Shown here: positions 12,890 to 20,748 of the stretch, piece by piece
Position numbering within the stretch: position 1 is the stretch's first letter
How the letters are laid out: each line of letters starts with the position of its first letter
From: an uncultured Bacteroidales bacterium
GTDB taxonomy: Bacteria; Bacteroidota; Bacteroidia; Bacteroidales; Paludibacteraceae
NCBI GenBank assembly: GCA_937907165.1
Contig: CALCUH010000148.1
Span: 1 to 24,804, forward strand
DNA: 24,804 bases
Direction: 5' to 3'
Program-made: the position numbers and the translations under genes
Notes under the pieces: generated by a model
What the model saw: the letters and a program-made list of their open reading frames with translations, nothing else
Told to the model about the DNA's origin: nothing
Databases searched by the model: none

Positions 12890-14461
12890 ATGAATGATTT
12901 AGACGTTAAAAACGAAAAAAGAATAGTAAAGAAAAACGGCGTTACAAAAGATATTGTTAACGCGGTTGTCGATTGCTATAATACGCACCGAAATAGCGTG
13001 CCGGAATCGTTGTTAACTTCTGTCGCTTCTGATGACCCTTACGAGATCTGTTACAATATTTGGGCGTGGGTTATTGACAATATAAGATACGTTAAGGATC
13101 CAGACGGGCAACAATGGATTAAAACGCCGGCGCGGTTAATTTACGATGGTTGCGGAGATTGTAAGTCAATGTCGATTTTAATTTGTTCCGCCCTTTCGAA
13201 AATGGGAATTAAAAATAAATTCCGATTCACTTCTTACGACGGATCGTCCAATTATACGCACGTTTACCCGGTTGCGGTTATAGACGGCAAAGAATTACCA
13301 GTCGACGCCGTGGCGATGATACAGCGCGGAACACCGTTGGGGGAACAGGTAGAATATTCAAAAAACAAAGACTATATGAATACAACTGAAATTTCAGAAT
13401 TAAGCGGCTGGGGTATTTCTTTTTGGGAAGGCGCTTCCGTTAAGTTGACCGATAATATTTCCGTTGCGCAAAACGTTGCGGAATCATTCAAGTTAATAGG
13501 ATTAGTTACGGACGATCATAGATTGTATGATCGTTTCGATATCCTTTCAAAACTCATTGAAAAATATGAGACAAACGAAAAATTGTTCCGCCTTGCGTGT
13601 TACGCTTGGTTGACAAAATTACATTTTAAGATCAGTTACGAAGGAATCAGCGATGGCGCGAGATCCGCATATGTTTACGAATGTGAACGATATGTAAGAG
13701 ATTTTGAAAAACAAGAATTTAAAATTGAGGATAAATGGCTATCCAACAAATTTTTTCAGGAAAATTGGAACCTGTTGGAAACGCAGATCTTCCCCGTGTT
13801 GGATAGATATAGACCAGATACGGACAATACAAGAGTAGGCGCGGACCTTTACGCGATGAATATTGTGGGATTATATCTGTTCATACCTGATACGGCGCTT
13901 AGCAAGACGCAGCGAAAGAAAAGGGCGGAACAAAATAATTTCGTTGATCTGATTATAGGATCTTCCGTTTTCACGCCGTTGGCGGCGTTAAATTACATTT
14001 ACGCCGGATTCGTATCGAAATTGCACGCGACGCCGACAACCGTATATAACGCAATGTTCAATAAAAATTTGGATATAGCGTATATAAATGATTATATCGA
14101 AGGACGTGCGGAACCTTACGAAAATGAGGTTACAGGAGTCCGAATGTGTGGCGATGATTCAGATGATTGTTACGTAGTGGAATACAATCCAAATACACAA
14201 ACTTACGGCGCAGTTGTTCAGGCGACAGAAGTTAAGGAAAATCAGATTACGTCTGATGATTTGGAAGGTTGGATTAATAATGGCGTTAAATGGTTCACAC
14301 AAATTTGGGGATCCATTACAGGAAACAAAACGAATGGTAACGGTATAATTCCGTATGTGTCTGATAATAGCGGTTCCGGTTCTGGCTGGTTAATATTCGC
14401 CGCTATCGTTGGCGGCGGTGCGTTCCTTTTATCCAGAAAAAACAAAAAACGTAGAAGATAA
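12890..14461 (+). CDS. Transglutaminase-like cysteine protease-fold protein with C-terminal anchor
   Basis: The product has 523 residues. The N-terminal domain at about residues 50-160 has the transglutaminase-like catalytic triad: GCGDCKS with Cys91, YTHVYPV with His124, and LPVDAV with Asp139, each in its usual setting. Such domains act as peptidases or transglutaminases, and in phages they may process virion proteins or attack the envelope. The middle part is helical. After a linker rich in Gly, Ser and Asn, the C-terminus has one TM helix (GWLIFAAIVGGGAFLLS) followed by a basic tail (RKNKKRRR), the pattern of a single-pass membrane anchor. It could process or crosslink a membrane-linked virion shell, but the substrate is not known. 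It follows the parS-like site. Confidence 0.8.
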   Translation: MNDLDVKNEKRIVKKNGVTKDIVNAVVDCYNTHRNSVPESLLTSVASDDPYEICYNIWAWVIDNIRYVKDPDGQQWIKTPARLIYDGCGDCKSMSILICSALSKMGIKNKFRFTSYDGSSNYTHVYPVAVIDGKELPVDAVAMIQRGTPLGEQVEYSKNKDYMNTTEISELSGWGISFWEGASVKLTDNISVAQNVAESFKLIGLVTDDHRLYDRFDILSKLIEKYETNEKLFRLACYAWLTKLHFKISYEGISDGARSAYVYECERYVRDFEKQEFKIEDKWLSNKFFQENWNLLETQIFPVLDRYRPDTDNTRVGADLYAMNIVGLYLFIPDTALSKTQRKKRAEQNNFVDLIIGSSVFTPLAALNYIYAGFVSKLHATPTTVYNAMFNKNLDIAYINDYIEGRAEPYENEVTGVRMCGDDSDDCYVVEYNPNTQTYGAVVQATEVKENQITSDDLEGWINNGVKWFTQIWGSITGNKTNGNGIIPYVSDNSGSGSGWLIFAAIVGGGAFLLSRKNKKRRR

Positions 14462-15493
14462 ATGAGAATCGGAAGCGTAGATATTAACAATGTCTCAAAA
14501 GTCTGGCAAGACGGATTAACGGACGCGGCACAACGTCAAAATCAAAGATTGATTTTTTCGCGAATTGATTTCATGTTGTCTTATCTGGCTTCGGATCCAA
14601 AGGCGGACGCCGACCAGATAAATAATCTGATAACTGTATATTGGATTGAAAACGAATTAATCAAAGAGTTTGGCGGGAATGATCTTCTACTTTATCGCGC
14701 TGGCGTAATACTGTCTAATTATTGTAATGATCTAATTAATTATTCAGGATATCAGAGAGACGCGAACGCACAAAACGTTTTACAGGATATCAAAAGAAAA
14801 ACCATTAATGGGAGCGAAGCGCCCGGCGATCTTAGATTCTTGCAAGAATGGGAAACAGATGTCGTCGCCCAGAATTATTATATAGATTTCGCGACTGGTT
14901 CCGCTTCTCCCGTCTATGAATCAGCGGTAATAACAGGAACGGAACCGGAATTGGCGGACGAGTTTAAAAAGGTTGCGGGCAATCTGGTATATACCGCGGT
15001 CCCGTATAATTTAATCGACACACAAAAGGCGAAACAAAAATATTCCAGTCAAGGCGCCGTAATTTCTGAAATGTGCGCAGCGGGATTCGGTTATACACAG
15101 GCGATTTGTAATAACTATATAAATTCGTCTATCATGGACGCTTCTGGCTGGAATCCTACTGAATACGTTAAGCAAATGAAATTAGCGGGTGCGGAAGGTC
15201 AACAAATAGGCGTAGGCGATGGCGGATTGACGGCGGCAATTTTTGGTTTGGTTTCGGCGTTTATCGCCGCAGGAACAACCATATTTACGACGATATACAG
15301 CGCCCGCCACAAGAGTAACACGGAGAGCGCCACAAGTGCTTTATATAACGCCAGATCATCATACGCGGAAATTCCGGATTGGTTGCGTATTGGAGATGTT
15401 GACGGCGACGGAACCGACGACACGTTAAAAATTTATGGTGCCGGTGTGGCGGCGCTTGCTGTGTTGTATTTTGCCACGAAGAAGAAAAAATGA
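14462..15493 (+). CDS. Two-TM virion-type protein
   Basis: The product has 343 residues. The helical N-terminal part (1-240) has no known motif. A hydrophobic segment TAAIFGLVSAFIAAGTTIFT lies around 250-275, and a second TM with a Lys-rich tail ends the protein (GAGVAALAVLYFATKKKK). Before it, GDVDGDGTDDTLKIY resembles an FG-GAP / calcium-loop segment (DxDGDGxDD). It starts directly after the previous stop (TAA then ATG). The end pattern (TM plus KKKK) repeats the end of the preceding protein. It is probably a membrane-inserted virion protein, of the kind expected for a virus with an internal membrane. Confidence 0.65.
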   Translation: MRIGSVDINNVSKVWQDGLTDAAQRQNQRLIFSRIDFMLSYLASDPKADADQINNLITVYWIENELIKEFGGNDLLLYRAGVILSNYCNDLINYSGYQRDANAQNVLQDIKRKTINGSEAPGDLRFLQEWETDVVAQNYYIDFATGSASPVYESAVITGTEPELADEFKKVAGNLVYTAVPYNLIDTQKAKQKYSSQGAVISEMCAAGFGYTQAICNNYINSSIMDASGWNPTEYVKQMKLAGAEGQQIGVGDGGLTAAIFGLVSAFIAAGTTIFTTIYSARHKSNTESATSALYNARSSYAEIPDWLRIGDVDGDGTDDTLKIYGAGVAALAVLYFATKKKK

Positions 15494-15535
15494 AAACGAA
15501 CACTATTTATTATTAACATTTAAATTTTTACGATC

Positions 15536-15715
15536 ATGGGAAAAATGAAAATGAAAAAGTTTCCACGCCGTCCGAAGGCGTCGGCGTCAAACGCAGTTAA
15601 GGAAAGTTATTTGAAGAAGGTGGCGGAAATCAAGAAGGAAAACGCCCGCCGCGTGTCTGAAAACAAAAAATCCGTTGCGTTGGACAAGCGAATTTCCGAC
15701 GCGCTTAAAAAGTAA
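15536..15715 (+). CDS. Small, very basic protein, probably nucleic-acid binding
   Basis: The product has 59 residues, starting MGKMKMKKFPRRPKASASN and with many Lys and Arg spread through a helical C-terminal half (KKVAEIKKENARRVSENKKS). It is short enough to be missed by common gene callers. Codon choice is unlike most neighbours and like that of the capsid candidate at 16389 (AAG for Lys, CGC/CGT for Arg), which suggests strong expression. A DNA-condensing or capsid-interior protein is the natural inference. An A/T-rich leader precedes the ATG. Confidence 0.7.
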   Translation: MGKMKMKKFPRRPKASASNAVKESYLKKVAEIKKENARRVSENKKSVALDKRISDALKK

Positions 15716-15719
15716 TTAT

Positions 15720-15914
15720 ATGCCTAAGAAATATACAGACGACGAGCGCGAAGAAATTCTTATCGATTATGCGGGAGCGTCGATAGATTTTTTGAAGGGC
15801 GCGTATTGTGTCGGCGGTTTCAACCAAGAGACGCAAGAGAGAATGTTATATTACTTAACCGGCTATCGCCACTTTGAAACATTTGTTGAAAGTGAGATAG
15901 AGGGAGAGGAATAA
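15720..15914 (+). CDS. Small acidic protein
   Basis: The product has 64 residues and starts at ATG 15720, four bases after the preceding stop. It is rich in Asp, Glu and Tyr (YTDDEREEILIDYAGASIDF, then RMLYYLTGYRHFETFVESEI). No family is recognised. It sits between the basic protein and a glycine-rich membrane protein in the structural block, so it may be a small assembly or virion partner, perhaps pairing with the basic protein by charge. Confidence 0.6.
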   Translation: MPKKYTDDEREEILIDYAGASIDFLKGAYCVGGFNQETQERMLYYLTGYRHFETFVESEIEGEE

Positions 15915-15939
15915 GAAGTAATTTTTAATTTAAATATTT

Positions 15940-16341
15940 ATGAAAGCGAAATTTAATTTTATGTCAATTATCGGCGGTTTGGCTGGCGGAATGGCAGCAA
16001 GTTACGTCGAAACATTTTTTGAGAAAGAGGACGGAACGAAGGACGAGAAATCCTATACCCCTTCTATTGTTCAAGCCGTAGCGGGCGCCGCTATCAGCGC
16101 ATTTACAGCGCCAGGCGGAGCGATCCACGGAATTGGCGATGGTATGGTCGGCGCCGCTGGTTATTCAATTGCGAAAGTTATTTCCGCAAATTCGGACGAC
16201 ACAACGCCTAAAAATTCTGGCGTCGGACAACTTTTACAAAGTCAAAACGCGGTAGGCGCTATCGGTCGCCGTTTTCGTCGCCGTCCTATCAGCGGAACGG
16301 AAGAGACGGGCGGACAAAATGCAGTTCAAAACGTTCAATAA
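15940..16341 (+). CDS. Gly/Ala-rich membrane-linked protein
   Basis: The product has 133 residues. Two weakly hydrophobic Gly/Ala-rich stretches are present (FNFMSIIGGLAGGMAASYV and AVAGAAISAFTAPGGAIHG), like the membrane-sitting minor proteins of membrane-containing phages. The C-terminal third is basic and Gln/Asn-rich with a cluster of arginines (IGRRFRRRPISG). An A/T-rich leader precedes the start. It is placed directly upstream of the likely capsid gene. No homolog family is named. Confidence 0.55.
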   Translation: MKAKFNFMSIIGGLAGGMAASYVETFFEKEDGTKDEKSYTPSIVQAVAGAAISAFTAPGGAIHGIGDGMVGAAGYSIAKVISANSDDTTPKNSGVGQLLQSQNAVGAIGRRFRRRPISGTEETGGQNAVQNVQ

Positions 16342-16388
16342 CCGTGCGACAGGATTAATTTTTTTGGATCATTAAAAATTTTATTATT

Positions 16389-17180
16389 ATGTCAAAACAA
16401 GTAACTAACATCGACTTTATCCGCAATCGCTTTGCAAAGGCATTGGATTATTACGGAAAGAAAGGTTTGGCGCCTCAATTGTCATTCCTTCGAATTGAGG
16501 AAAATTTGGTAAATGGTAACGGCGTTTATTCGTTCAACATCAGGAAAGAAAACCTTTCGCCCGTTGAAAGAAATCTAAGAAGAAACGATTTGTTTCTTAC
16601 GTTGGGTTTATCTGTCATGGTACGTATTGAGGATGGCGACCGCGCCGGCGTTTTGCCTGTCATGACTTCCGTTAAGAAGGGAAGAGAGACCAAAACGGCT
16701 GCTACTGCTTCTGATCCATGTATCTACACTGTCGACGCTCCGGGCTTCGAAACCGACGATATCAAGGCGCTTTATAATGGTGCTTTGAGCGTACAGACCC
16801 AAACAACGGTTAATTTCGAAGCAATGCCGGCTTCTTTGTTCCTTCGTGAATCTGCTAATATTGAGGGATTGCAAGCGAATTACAACAAGGACACCAACAA
16901 CGAATTTGATATCGAAAGTAATATCAAGACGTTGGCGGAAGAATTGATCTTCGCCGGAACACAGGATCACAAAATCGTAATGTCGTTCCCTTCATTTGCT
17001 GGATCCAACTATCAAGCGTTGCAAGGTGGTAACGGAACAAGCACCAGCGACGACACGAAGATCCCTAACACTAACTACCAATCAAAGATTGTCTTCTTTG
17101 CTTTGGGTTATTTGATTCCGGGCGGAACAGACGATCGTTTCAAGAACGACCCGTCAAACCCTTATTCAGGCGCAATCTAA
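16389..17180 (+). CDS. Probable major capsid protein
   Basis: The product has 263 residues, beta-rich, with no signal peptide, TM or Cys-rich sites. Segments such as YSFNIRKENLSPVERNLRRN and DLFLTLGLSVMVRIED, and later HKIVMSFPSF, look like strands of a jelly-roll-type coat. The codon choice differs from the other element genes: it prefers AAG, ATC, TTC, AAC and CGC/CGT, which points to very high expression. It has an A/T-rich leader, lies in the centre of the structural block, and is followed by a strongly structured RNA region. These features together make it the best capsid candidate. Homology to FLiP-, PRD1- or other jelly-roll coats is not shown by sequence and needs structure prediction. 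Confidence 0.5.
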   Translation: MSKQVTNIDFIRNRFAKALDYYGKKGLAPQLSFLRIEENLVNGNGVYSFNIRKENLSPVERNLRRNDLFLTLGLSVMVRIEDGDRAGVLPVMTSVKKGRETKTAATASDPCIYTVDAPGFETDDIKALYNGALSVQTQTTVNFEAMPASLFLRESANIEGLQANYNKDTNNEFDIESNIKTLAEELIFAGTQDHKIVMSFPSFAGSNYQALQGGNGTSTSDDTKIPNTNYQSKIVFFALGYLIPGGTDDRFKNDPSNPYSGAI

Positions 17181-17192
17181 AAGCCCGCAACC

Positions 17193-17266
17193 TATACAAA
17201 TTGAATTGGTTTGTATAAACAGGCGGGGGAGACGTCTCAACATGGGGAGCGATACCCCACCCCGCC
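17193..17266 (+). terminator. Multi-hairpin region after the capsid gene (partial terminator or RNA element)
   Basis: The first hairpin is TATACAAA (17193-17200) paired with TTTGTATA (17210-17217). The second, larger structure is GGCGGGG (17222-17228) paired with CCCCGCC (17260-17266), enclosing TGGGG/CCCCA (17243-17247 and 17255-17259) and the self-complementary AGACGTCT (17230-17237). It is strongly G/C-rich in an A/T-rich element. There is no long T run, so it is more likely a processing or attenuation element that lets capsid mRNA accumulate than a full terminator. Confidence 0.6.
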
Positions 17267-17287
17267 CCGAATAAAAATATTTTTGTT

Positions 17288-18148
17288 ATGATAATACAAA
17301 ACGCCGATACTTTCTTTCTGCGATGGACAAACGATCATCGACAATTATATTTCCCGCATGAAGCGTTTACGCGCGGGAAAGTAAAACATTTACTTGTTAT
17401 CCCCGGAATTGTTTACGATGATTATATAATGTCTCCGGGCGGCGAATGGGTGTCACCGCAATTACGAAGCCAGTACGATAACCCCAGCGAATTAAACGAT
17501 ACATTAACATTATTCGATCAATGCGGAAACCAGTTGTTAGACGCTTTACCGTTGTATGATCTTAAATTTATCGCTGAATCAGATTCGAACGGATCTTATT
17601 TGACAACCGCACAAGGAGCGAAATTCAAGGAAATAAATTCAAACATAGATCCTTCACTGTCTTACGTAACAGTATCGGAAACAAGGGAAATAAGCGATGA
17701 TTCAGAAGTAATAGCGATAACCGCTATATACGACAGCGGAGAACAGGAACCGCAAATTATTACGACGCGTTCAAAAACATTTGACGTTGACACGTCCGAA
17801 AAAATGATTTATTTATCTGATATCACTTACTATTTTTTACGTGATAAGAAGGTTAAAAAGATTGAAATTCGTGGTTTGGATTATTTCGAAGACTTCGAAG
17901 AAAATTTCGCGATTGCAGATAAATTCATAACAATAAGAACTTTTGACGGCAAAACAATCAATCAGTTACCGACGATGTTTTTATGTAAGAAGGGATATAA
18001 ACAATATTCCAGTTATATAACGGATTATTCCAATTATCGTTCCGCTAACGATATTTTCTTCGATAATCTGCAAATCGACGAGGATAAAACCTTCATTGAA
18101 AACCCTTATCCAACACGTTTCAAAGGAACAATTACTTTTTATTATTAA
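17288..18148 (+). CDS. Structural protein, paralog A (coat or vertex-type)
   Basis: The product has 286 residues, beta-rich and without TM. The N-terminal half has GKVKHLLVIPGIVYDDY and LTLFDQCGNQLLDALPL; the last part has FDNLQIDEDKTFIENP and ends in FKGTITFYY. The next gene's protein has matching pieces in the same order (GKTIKYIDIANGQYDPD; IDVSLCRKGTNDIFI; FDGVEIDQTNSWIDIP; NCIVLNFEY). The two are therefore tandem paralogs with one shared fold, as is common for penton or minor coat proteins. A role in the capsid shell or vertex is inferred from position and fold style. Confidence 0.65.
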   Translation: MIIQNADTFFLRWTNDHRQLYFPHEAFTRGKVKHLLVIPGIVYDDYIMSPGGEWVSPQLRSQYDNPSELNDTLTLFDQCGNQLLDALPLYDLKFIAESDSNGSYLTTAQGAKFKEINSNIDPSLSYVTVSETREISDDSEVIAITAIYDSGEQEPQIITTRSKTFDVDTSEKMIYLSDITYYFLRDKKVKKIEIRGLDYFEDFEENFAIADKFITIRTFDGKTINQLPTMFLCKKGYKQYSSYITDYSNYRSANDIFFDNLQIDEDKTFIENPYPTRFKGTITFYY

Positions 18149-18158
18149 AAATATAAGT

Positions 18159-18932
18159 ATGGGAAAACAGATAATATCAGGCGGCGTCGGCGTCGCAATT
18201 AGATTGACCGGATTAAAAACGCCGTTCCCTTATATCCCAGAGATAGAAGGGAAAACAATAAAATATATCGATATCGCAAATGGGCAATATGATCCAGACA
18301 ATCATTCATTGTATAGTACTTATTACCCCAGTATTGACGTATCGTTGTGCCGCAAAGGAACCAACGATATATTCATAAACAGAATGAGCGCAGACGCGTT
18401 CAACCCGGAAAGCAATTTGGGAAACAGAATGTATATAGGACAACAGATCGATACGCAACAATCGTTTTTGAACTGTCCCGCCGACGAAATCGGCAATTAT
18501 GTTTTTATGTGCTTTTTCTGGCAAGATTCCGAAATCAGGCAAGAACATAAAACGACGATCGTTAAAGAAAATCCAAATTCAGTAATTATCCGCGGTCCAA
18601 AATCATTTTTCCCGGATAATAGAATTATTGCGGGTAAACGTTTTACCGCCGTATATGGTTCACAATCCATAACGGATTCAGAAGGGAATGAAAATTTATT
18701 TTCCGGGTACGACGAGGATTATTATATTAATTTGGTTAGAGGATCTAACGTTTTTCTGAAAAATGTTCCGTTGAATCTTTTGAAGAGATATAACAACTGG
18801 ACTAATTATTATGAGTTTGACGGCGTAGAAATCGACCAAACAAACAGTTGGATTGATATTCCACAAAACGATATAGATTCCGGATATTATATCGGTAATT
18901 GCATAGTCCTTAATTTCGAATATAAAGAGTAA
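18159..18932 (+). CDS. Structural protein, paralog B (coat or vertex-type)
   Basis: The product has 257 residues from ATG 18159, 10 bases after the previous stop. An in-frame upstream ATG at 18096 would overlap the preceding gene and is less likely. It is beta-rich and closely parallels the preceding protein in segment order, including the C-terminal pattern F-D-x-h-x-I-D...W-I-D-I-P...F-x-Y. It probably forms part of the same virion layer. After the stop the sequence AAAGGAG (18936-18942) is the only strong Shine-Dalgarno-like site I noticed in the element, placed five bases before the next ATG. Confidence 0.65.
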   Translation: MGKQIISGGVGVAIRLTGLKTPFPYIPEIEGKTIKYIDIANGQYDPDNHSLYSTYYPSIDVSLCRKGTNDIFINRMSADAFNPESNLGNRMYIGQQIDTQQSFLNCPADEIGNYVFMCFFWQDSEIRQEHKTTIVKENPNSVIIRGPKSFFPDNRIIAGKRFTAVYGSQSITDSEGNENLFSGYDEDYYINLVRGSNVFLKNVPLNLLKRYNNWTNYYEFDGVEIDQTNSWIDIPQNDIDSGYYIGNCIVLNFEYKE

Positions 18933-18946
18933 AGAAAGGAGCGATT

Positions 18947-19678
18947 ATGGTTGTAGGCATAGAAGAATTAATTAAAATCGTTCAACAGAACGATATTAAA
19001 AATTTCGAAGTTCGTTCGACGTTATCCGATTCCAATTCAACGCAATTAAGAACGGACGAAAAACAGACGCCACAAGAGAAAATAAATTTGTTGCGTGCGG
19101 TAATGTCGAATAATTACGGGCGTTTCCATTTGCTTGGATATGACACACAATCGCAAGCGAAAGGGAGAATGGATATAGAATTTATGATCCGGGAAGAAGC
19201 AGCGCACGAACCAGCAAGGCAAGAACCTCAACGCCCGCAAATGAGCGCCGTTCCAGAGGGTTATATTTCAAAAACAGAAGTGGAACAGATGTTGGAGAAT
19301 GTGACGTTAAAGAACGAATTGTCGGGGCTTAAATCGCAAGTCGAAGATTTAAAGAAAGAAAAAAAAGAACTGGAAACACCCGTCAACGAATTTTTTAAAA
19401 ACTTAGCGCCGATCGCCAGCGTATTGGCGCAAGGACTTATTTCCAAACACGTTCCAGCGATGTCACAGGCGGCGACCATCGGAGAAGTCGGAGCAGATCC
19501 GGAACAGGAACAGGCGATTAACGAAAAAATCATCGAACAAAACAAAATCGACGATTTATTAGACAGATGGGAAACAGAAGATCCCGAAGCGTTGGAAATG
19601 TTGGAAAAAATCGTCGAGTTGTGCGAAAATAACCGCGCAATGTACGACACCGCCAAAAATATGCTAAAAAATATGTGA
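18947..19678 (+). CDS. Coiled-coil protein with a membrane-like segment
   Basis: The product has 243 residues. The N-terminal domain (1-80) is small and mixed. A Pro/Gln/Glu-rich linker (AAHEPARQEPQRPQMSAVPE) follows, then a coiled coil at about residues 110-145 (EQMLENVTLKNELSGLKSQV, then EDLKKEKKELETPV). A moderately hydrophobic stretch FFKNLAPIASVLAQGLI comes next, and the C-terminal part is acidic and helical. A good Shine-Dalgarno-like AAAGGAG precedes the ATG. The role is not known. The elongated shape suits a virion spike base, scaffold or delivery protein. The stop is immediately followed by the next gene. Confidence 0.6.
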   Translation: MVVGIEELIKIVQQNDIKNFEVRSTLSDSNSTQLRTDEKQTPQEKINLLRAVMSNNYGRFHLLGYDTQSQAKGRMDIEFMIREEAAHEPARQEPQRPQMSAVPEGYISKTEVEQMLENVTLKNELSGLKSQVEDLKKEKKELETPVNEFFKNLAPIASVLAQGLISKHVPAMSQAATIGEVGADPEQEQAINEKIIEQNKIDDLLDRWETEDPEALEMLEKIVELCENNRAMYDTAKNMLKNM

Positions 19679-19680
19679 TT

Positions 19681-20160
19681 ATGATGTTAGATTTCATTAA
19701 TACAAAAACAATCCTCCGCGCCGCTGGTATCGGTGCGGGCGCATTTCTGATTTATAAATTATCCGCGTCGGCGCAAGAGAAAAAGAGAAAGAAGCGTATC
19801 GAAGCGCAGATCAACATGGAAGAGGAACGCGCGTTAATGAAGTCAAACGAACGAACAATCGACGACACAACCGCACAAAGTATCGCACAGGCGTTATTTA
19901 TTGCGATGGACGGAACGGGAACGGACGAAGACGAAATAGAAGCCGTATTAATAACGCGCAACAGACTAACAAGCGCCGATATTGTCGCAGTAAATAAGGC
20001 GTTTGGAATACAACAATATGGAACTTTTGGGAAGCCGTGGTGGGGTTCAGGCGAGGAATTAAATTTGGTTGGCTGGTTCAAAAAGGAATTATCGAACGGA
20101 TCTTCCTTATATAAGGTTTTGCAAACGAAATTCACGCAAGCCGGAATAGATTGGGACTAA
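19681..20160 (+). CDS. Membrane-anchored annexin-repeat-like protein
   Basis: The product has 159 residues from ATG 19681 (ATG 19684 and GTG 19675 are alternatives). It begins with one TM helix (ILRAAGIGAGAFLIYKL) and a basic stretch. The C-terminal domain resembles one annexin repeat: ALFIAMDGTGTDEDEIEAVL matches the 'A-L-x-x-A-M-x-G-x-G-T-D-E-x-x-I' signature of annexin helices A-B with their calcium loop, and LVGWFKKELSNGSSLYKVLQ matches helices D-E. Annexins bind acidic phospholipids through calcium, so a membrane-contact role is natural. It is next to the lytic transglycosylase gene, so it could belong to the entry or lysis apparatus. Confidence 0.7.
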   Translation: MMLDFINTKTILRAAGIGAGAFLIYKLSASAQEKKRKKRIEAQINMEEERALMKSNERTIDDTTAQSIAQALFIAMDGTGTDEDEIEAVLITRNRLTSADIVAVNKAFGIQQYGTFGKPWWGSGEELNLVGWFKKELSNGSSLYKVLQTKFTQAGIDWD

Positions 20161-20174
20161 TAAACACACGTCGT

Positions 20175-20744
20175 ATGTTGTTTTTGGCAGATAAAATAAA
20201 AAGCACTGAAAAAGCCGCTTTTCAGGCGGAAGTTATCCAGATGGGAGACGATTTGGGATTTGATCCAAATTGGCTCATGATAGTTATGTTTCTGGAAAGC
20301 GGATTGAACCCGCAAGCGATAAACAATACGACAGGCGCAAGCGGGTTAATTCAATTCATGCCCAACACGGCGAAGAACTTAGGAACGAGCGTTGAAGAGT
20401 TGCGCCAGATGTCCGCCGTAGATCAATTGGAATACGTCCGCGTTTATCTGTCAGCGTACAAAGGTAAATTCAACACGTTAGCAGATCTTTATTTAACTGT
20501 GTTTTATCCCGCGGCGGTCGGGAAAAGCAATGATTATGTATTAGGATCAAGCAGCACCAACGCGGCTAAAATCGCCGCACAAAACAAAATATTCGACACG
20601 AACAAAGACGGGATCATTACAAAAGGCGAAATCGTCGATTACATGAACAATTATGCAAAGCGTTTAGGATTCATAGAAAAGGCGAAAAAATATTCCTTTA
20701 TCCCGGCGATTTTATTATTAGTCGTATTTATTTCAAAAATTTAA
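20175..20744 (+). CDS. Membrane-bound lytic transglycosylase with EF-hand
   Basis: The product has 189 residues from ATG 20175; a TTG at 20151 overlaps the previous stop and is less likely. The SLT-type core has the catalytic Glu41 in VMFLESGLNP, followed by TTGASGLIQFMPNTAKNLG and LADLYLTVFYP, the usual goose-type/SLT pattern that cleaves the glycan strand of peptidoglycan. A canonical 12-residue EF-hand loop follows (DTNKDGIITKGE, residues 141-152), so calcium may regulate it. The C-terminus is one TM helix (FIPAILLLVVFISKI). A TM-anchored transglycosylase in a structural block is typical of a virion-borne entry enzyme, like PRD1 P7, and it may also act in lysis. Confidence 0.9.
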   Translation: MLFLADKIKSTEKAAFQAEVIQMGDDLGFDPNWLMIVMFLESGLNPQAINNTTGASGLIQFMPNTAKNLGTSVEELRQMSAVDQLEYVRVYLSAYKGKFNTLADLYLTVFYPAAVGKSNDYVLGSSSTNAAKIAAQNKIFDTNKDGIITKGEIVDYMNNYAKRLGFIEKAKKYSFIPAILLLVVFISKI

Positions 20745-20748
20745 GATC

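Noticed and set aside
18096..18158. Upstream ATG for the second coat-like paralog
   Set aside because: It would overlap the preceding gene by more than 50 bases and adds residues unlike the rest of the protein; ATG 18159 has an A/T leader and fits the paralog's start.
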